Source of the DNA: Streptomyces antibioticus
Lineage (GTDB): Bacteria > Actinomycetota > Actinomycetes > Streptomycetales > Streptomycetaceae
DNA length: 64,000 nt
Assembly (NCBI RefSeq): GCF_001514065.1
Contig: NZ_KQ948432.1
Location: 265,632 to 329,631, forward strand
Direction: 5' to 3'
Shown here: piece after piece, positions 61,608-64,000 of the stretch
Numbering within the stretch: position 1 is the first letter of the stretch
Layout of the letters: every line of letters starts with the position of its first letter
The notes under the pieces: generated by a model
Seen by the model: only the letters and a program-made list of their open reading frames with translations
What the model was told of the DNA's origin: nothing
Database searches by the model: none
Translations under genes and position numbers: made by a program

Positions 61608-61850
61608 ATGTACGGACGACCCGCCCTGGGGGCTCTGCTGCCCCTGGCAGGGGCGATGGCCGCGCCAGAAGCTGTGCCGGGACTGCCTTTGGCCAAAGCC
61701 TTACAGGCAACAGCCGGAGCCGGATTTTTGTTCTATTGCCTGACGGCCTGCCTGATATTGCTGGCCCGGATACGACTGCGCCGCCAGGCACAAAGAACGC
61801 AGGCCGGCGAAAGGACGCAGGTCGGCGCCGGGAGCGGCCATGATCACTGA
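61608..61850 (+). CDS. small membrane protein upstream of the GT2 synthase
   Basis: 80 residues with a hydrophobic N-terminal half and a clear membrane helix (about 36-54, AGAGFLFYCLTACLILLA), ending in a basic, Gln/Arg-rich cytoplasmic tail with a terminal GHDH. Family not recognised. ATG 61608 follows GGGGGG. It overlaps the glycosyltransferase gene by 11 bp. Small membrane partners are common in polysaccharide synthase operons, so an accessory role is likely but unproven. Confidence 0.65.
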   Translation: MYGRPALGALLPLAGAMAAPEAVPGLPLAKALQATAGAGFLFYCLTACLILLARIRLRRQAQRTQAGERTQVGAGSGHDH

Positions 61851-63084
61851 ACTGCTCCTGTGGTCGAGCATCACCCTGATCATTATGGCCGGGTGCTACA
61901 ACACCAGTCTCTTTCTGTTGTCGAGGCGCAGAATTCGCCGTTCCCGGATCGACCGGAGAGATCGGTTCTACGTATTTCTCCTTGCCTGCCTCAACGAGGA
62001 GAAAGTGCTTTCTGAAAGCCTGGCGCGGATCACGTCACTGCCCGCCCGGAATTTCATGGCACTGGTCATCGACGACGGCTCGGACGACCGCACCTTCGAG
62101 GTCGCCCGGGCCGCCGATCCGACCCTGGTCCGCGTGCACCGGCGTACCCCGCCGAACTGCCGCAAGGGCAAGGGCGCCGCCCTCAACGACGGGGTCCGGC
62201 ATCTGCGCGCGTCCGGCCTGCTCGCCGGCCACGACCCGGCGGACGTGGTCCTGTGCGTGGTCGACGCCGACGGACGGCTCGATCCGCACGTCGTGCAGTC
62301 GGTCGACCCGTACTTCGACGACCCGAGAACGGGCGCGGTCCAGGTCTGCGTCCGGATGTACAACCGGCACCTCGGACTGCTCGCCCGCATGCAGGACATG
62401 GAGTTCGTCGTCTACGGCGACGTCTTCCAGAGCGCCCGCCGCTACATCGGCAGCGTCGGCATGGGCGGCAACGGCCAGTTCATGCGGCTGTCGGCGCTCA
62501 ACACCCTGGACGGCGACGGCCCGTGGAGCGACAGCCTCACCGAGGACCTCGACCTCGGCGTGCGGCTGATCGCCAAGGGCTGGACCAACCAGCACTGCAC
62601 CACCGCCGCGGTCTCCCAGCAGGCCGTGCTCAGCCTGCGGCGCCTGATCCGCCAGCGATCCCGCTGGTTCCAGGGCCACTTGCAGTCCGCCGGGCTCGTC
62701 CCGCTCATCCTCAGGGACGTCCCCACGAGGGCCGCGGTCGACCTGCTGTACCACCTCTCCAGCCCGGTGCTGATCCTGCTCACCTCGCTGCTGCCGCTGT
62801 CCTTCCTCGTCGCCGTCGGCGCCACCGTGGTGGCCTCCGTCCAGGTCGGACATCCGCTGGTCTCGCCCATGTGGCTGTTCGGCCCGTATCTGCTGTCGTT
62901 CACGACCGCCTACGCGTACGGCTACGTGTACGCCAAGCGGGAGCGCGAGCTGGGCCTGGTGCGGTCGGTCCTGCTCGCCCATGTCTTCGTCTTCTACGGC
63001 TACATCTGGTTCGCGGCCGGCTGGTGGGGCTTCTGGCGGATGCTCACCGGCCAGCGGGGCTGGCTGAAGACGGCCCGTACCTGA
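61840..63084 (+). CDS. processive GT2-family polysaccharide synthase
   Basis: 414 residues. An N-terminal membrane helix (about 5-27) is followed by a GT-A domain: ACLNEEKVLSESL, VIDDGSDDRTFEVA, the DxD in CVVDADGRLDPHV (Asp 142/144), the base TEDLDLG (about 234-240) and QRSRW (272-276), the processive-synthase signature. Then three to four C-terminal helices form the export channel. This is the layout of poly-GlcNAc, hyaluronan or cellulose-type synthases. With a UDP-GlcNAc epimerase next to it, an amino-sugar polymer (GlcNAc or ManNAc) is most likely. Confidence 0.9.
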   Translation: MITELLLWSSITLIIMAGCYNTSLFLLSRRRIRRSRIDRRDRFYVFLLACLNEEKVLSESLARITSLPARNFMALVIDDGSDDRTFEVARAADPTLVRVHRRTPPNCRKGKGAALNDGVRHLRASGLLAGHDPADVVLCVVDADGRLDPHVVQSVDPYFDDPRTGAVQVCVRMYNRHLGLLARMQDMEFVVYGDVFQSARRYIGSVGMGGNGQFMRLSALNTLDGDGPWSDSLTEDLDLGVRLIAKGWTNQHCTTAAVSQQAVLSLRRLIRQRSRWFQGHLQSAGLVPLILRDVPTRAAVDLLYHLSSPVLILLTSLLPLSFLVAVGATVVASVQVGHPLVSPMWLFGPYLLSFTTAYAYGYVYAKRERELGLVRSVLLAHVFVFYGYIWFAAGWWGFWRMLTGQRGWLKTART

Positions 63085-63204
63085 CGACCTCCGTACCGCT
63101 CGACCGAGGACATTCAGGCCGCACCGGGTCCCGGCGCGGGTCCTCACCTCTCATCACCCTCACGTGATCGCTGCGCCGGTCACGCATGCCCAAGGGGGGC
63201 ACCC

Positions 63205-64000
63205 ATGTCCACACCTCCGACAACCATGCCCGTGCACGCCATGCTGGTGCTCGGCACCCGGCCGGAAGCGATCAAACTGGCGCCGGTGGCGCGGGCGATG
63301 GCCGCCGGCCCGCAGTTCGAGCCGATCGTCGTCACCACCGGCCAGCACCGCGAGATGCTCCACCAGATGCTCGGCATGCTGGGCGTCGACGTCCGCATCG
63401 CCCTCGACGTGATGCGCACCCGGCAGCAGCTCTCCGACCTGACCGCCCGGCTGGTCCGGGAGCTCGGCACGGTACTGCGGGAGCAGCGGCCGGACCTCGT
63501 GGTGGTGCAGGGGGACACCACCACCGCGCTGGCGGGTGCCCTGGCCGCCTTCTACGAGAAGATCCCGGTCGCCCATGTCGAGGCGGGCCTGCGCACCGGC
63601 GTCATCGACAACCCGTTCCCGGAGGAGCTCAACCGCAGCCTCATCGGCCGGATCGCCCGCTGGCACTTCGCCCCGACCCCGGCCGCCGCCCGGCACCTGA
63701 CCGACGAGGGCGTCCCGGACGAGCAGGTGTTCACCACCGGCAACACCGTCATCGACAACCTGCTGTGGGTACTGGCCGAGGGGGCAGGCGCCTCCGCGTT
63801 CCGCACCGACGCCAAACGCATCCTCGTCACGCTGCACCGCCGGGAGAACCAGGGCGAGCGGATGCGCGGCATGGGGCGGGCGCTGAGCCGGCTCGCGCGG
63901 CGCGGGGACGTGGAGATCGTGCTGCCCCTGCACAAGAGTCCGGCCGTACGGGACGCGCTGCTGCCCGAACTCGACGGCCAGCGGGGCGTCGAGCTCGTCG
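63205..64000 (+). CDS. wecB: UDP-N-acetylglucosamine 2-epimerase (non-hydrolysing), cut by window end
   Basis: Interconverts UDP-GlcNAc and UDP-ManNAc. The first 265 residues are visible: MLVLGTRPEAIKLAPVARAM, VTTGQHREMLHQML, VQGDTTTALAGALAAFYEKIPVAHVEAGLRTG, NPFPEELNRSLIGRIA and ILVTLHRRENQGER are all signature segments. ATG 63205 follows AGGGGGG. It lies 120 bp after the synthase and probably supplies ManNAc or GlcNAc units to the polymer. The C-terminal third lies beyond 64000. Confidence 0.92.
   Translation, partial: MSTPPTTMPVHAMLVLGTRPEAIKLAPVARAMAAGPQFEPIVVTTGQHREMLHQMLGMLGVDVRIALDVMRTRQQLSDLTARLVRELGTVLREQRPDLVVVQGDTTTALAGALAAFYEKIPVAHVEAGLRTGVIDNPFPEELNRSLIGRIARWHFAPTPAAARHLTDEGVPDEQVFTTGNTVIDNLLWVLAEGAGASAFRTDAKRILVTLHRRENQGERMRGMGRALSRLARRGDVEIVLPLHKSPAVRDALLPELDGQRGVELV

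Overview
The window is chromosomal DNA from a high-GC actinomycete, almost certainly a Streptomyces. The signs are G/C at nearly every third codon position, frequent GTG and TTG starts, long spurious antisense frames, and a gene order from the TPR/coaE/PAC2/rpsA block through hrpB, polA, the liv operon, the ANTAR regulator and pyk that I remember as conserved in Streptomyces chromosomes. I see no prophage, insertion sequence, CRISPR array or replication origin.

1-32.8 kb is mainly housekeeping: a partial acyltransferase-domain gene, small membrane and TPR proteins, coaE, a PAC2 protein, rpsA with a clear promoter and terminator, a methyltransferase, hrpB, a DUF3068 protein, a secreted lytic transglycosylase, a DUF4184 membrane protein and polA. 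These are followed by an FdhF/YdeP-type molybdopterin oxidoreductase, a thioesterase and two small envelope proteins. Next come the branched-chain amino acid transporter livK-H-M-G-F, an ANTAR response regulator, a tRNA with anticodon CAA, a frameshifted homing-endonuclease-like pseudogene, pyk, a SIMPL protein and a Tat-exported 5'-nucleotidase.

32.8-43.1 kb is more variable. It holds a two-gene siderophore-type module (lysine/ornithine N-hydroxylase plus PLP decarboxylase) whose decarboxylase gene carries an in-frame copy of a dispersed Streptomyces repeat. It also holds aminopeptidase N, an orphan receiver protein, chorismate mutase, and an AraC regulator divergent from a GH35 beta-galactosidase with four 22-bp tandem repeats between them.

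43.1-52.9 kb is the most coherent catabolic block. Order, strands and families match the KstR2 regulon of mycobacteria, which degrades the last two steroid rings (HIP-CoA): two SDRs, echA20, ipdA, ipdB, ipdC, fadA6, a KstR2-like TetR regulator, an ipdF-like SDR and a paired acyl-CoA dehydrogenase. The same palindrome lies in both divergent promoter regions and resembles the KstR2 box. The acyl-CoA ligase FadD3 and the ring A/B genes are not in the window.

52.9-64 kb holds an orphan cytochrome b (qcrB) paralogue, a MerR regulator divergent from an aldo/keto reductase, a vWA protein, a rhomboid protease translationally coupled to a GH46 chitosanase, and the start of an exopolysaccharide locus. 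That locus comprises a lipoprotein glycosidase, a DUF2334 deacetylase-like protein, a small membrane protein, a processive GT2 synthase, and a UDP-GlcNAc 2-epimerase cut by the window end.
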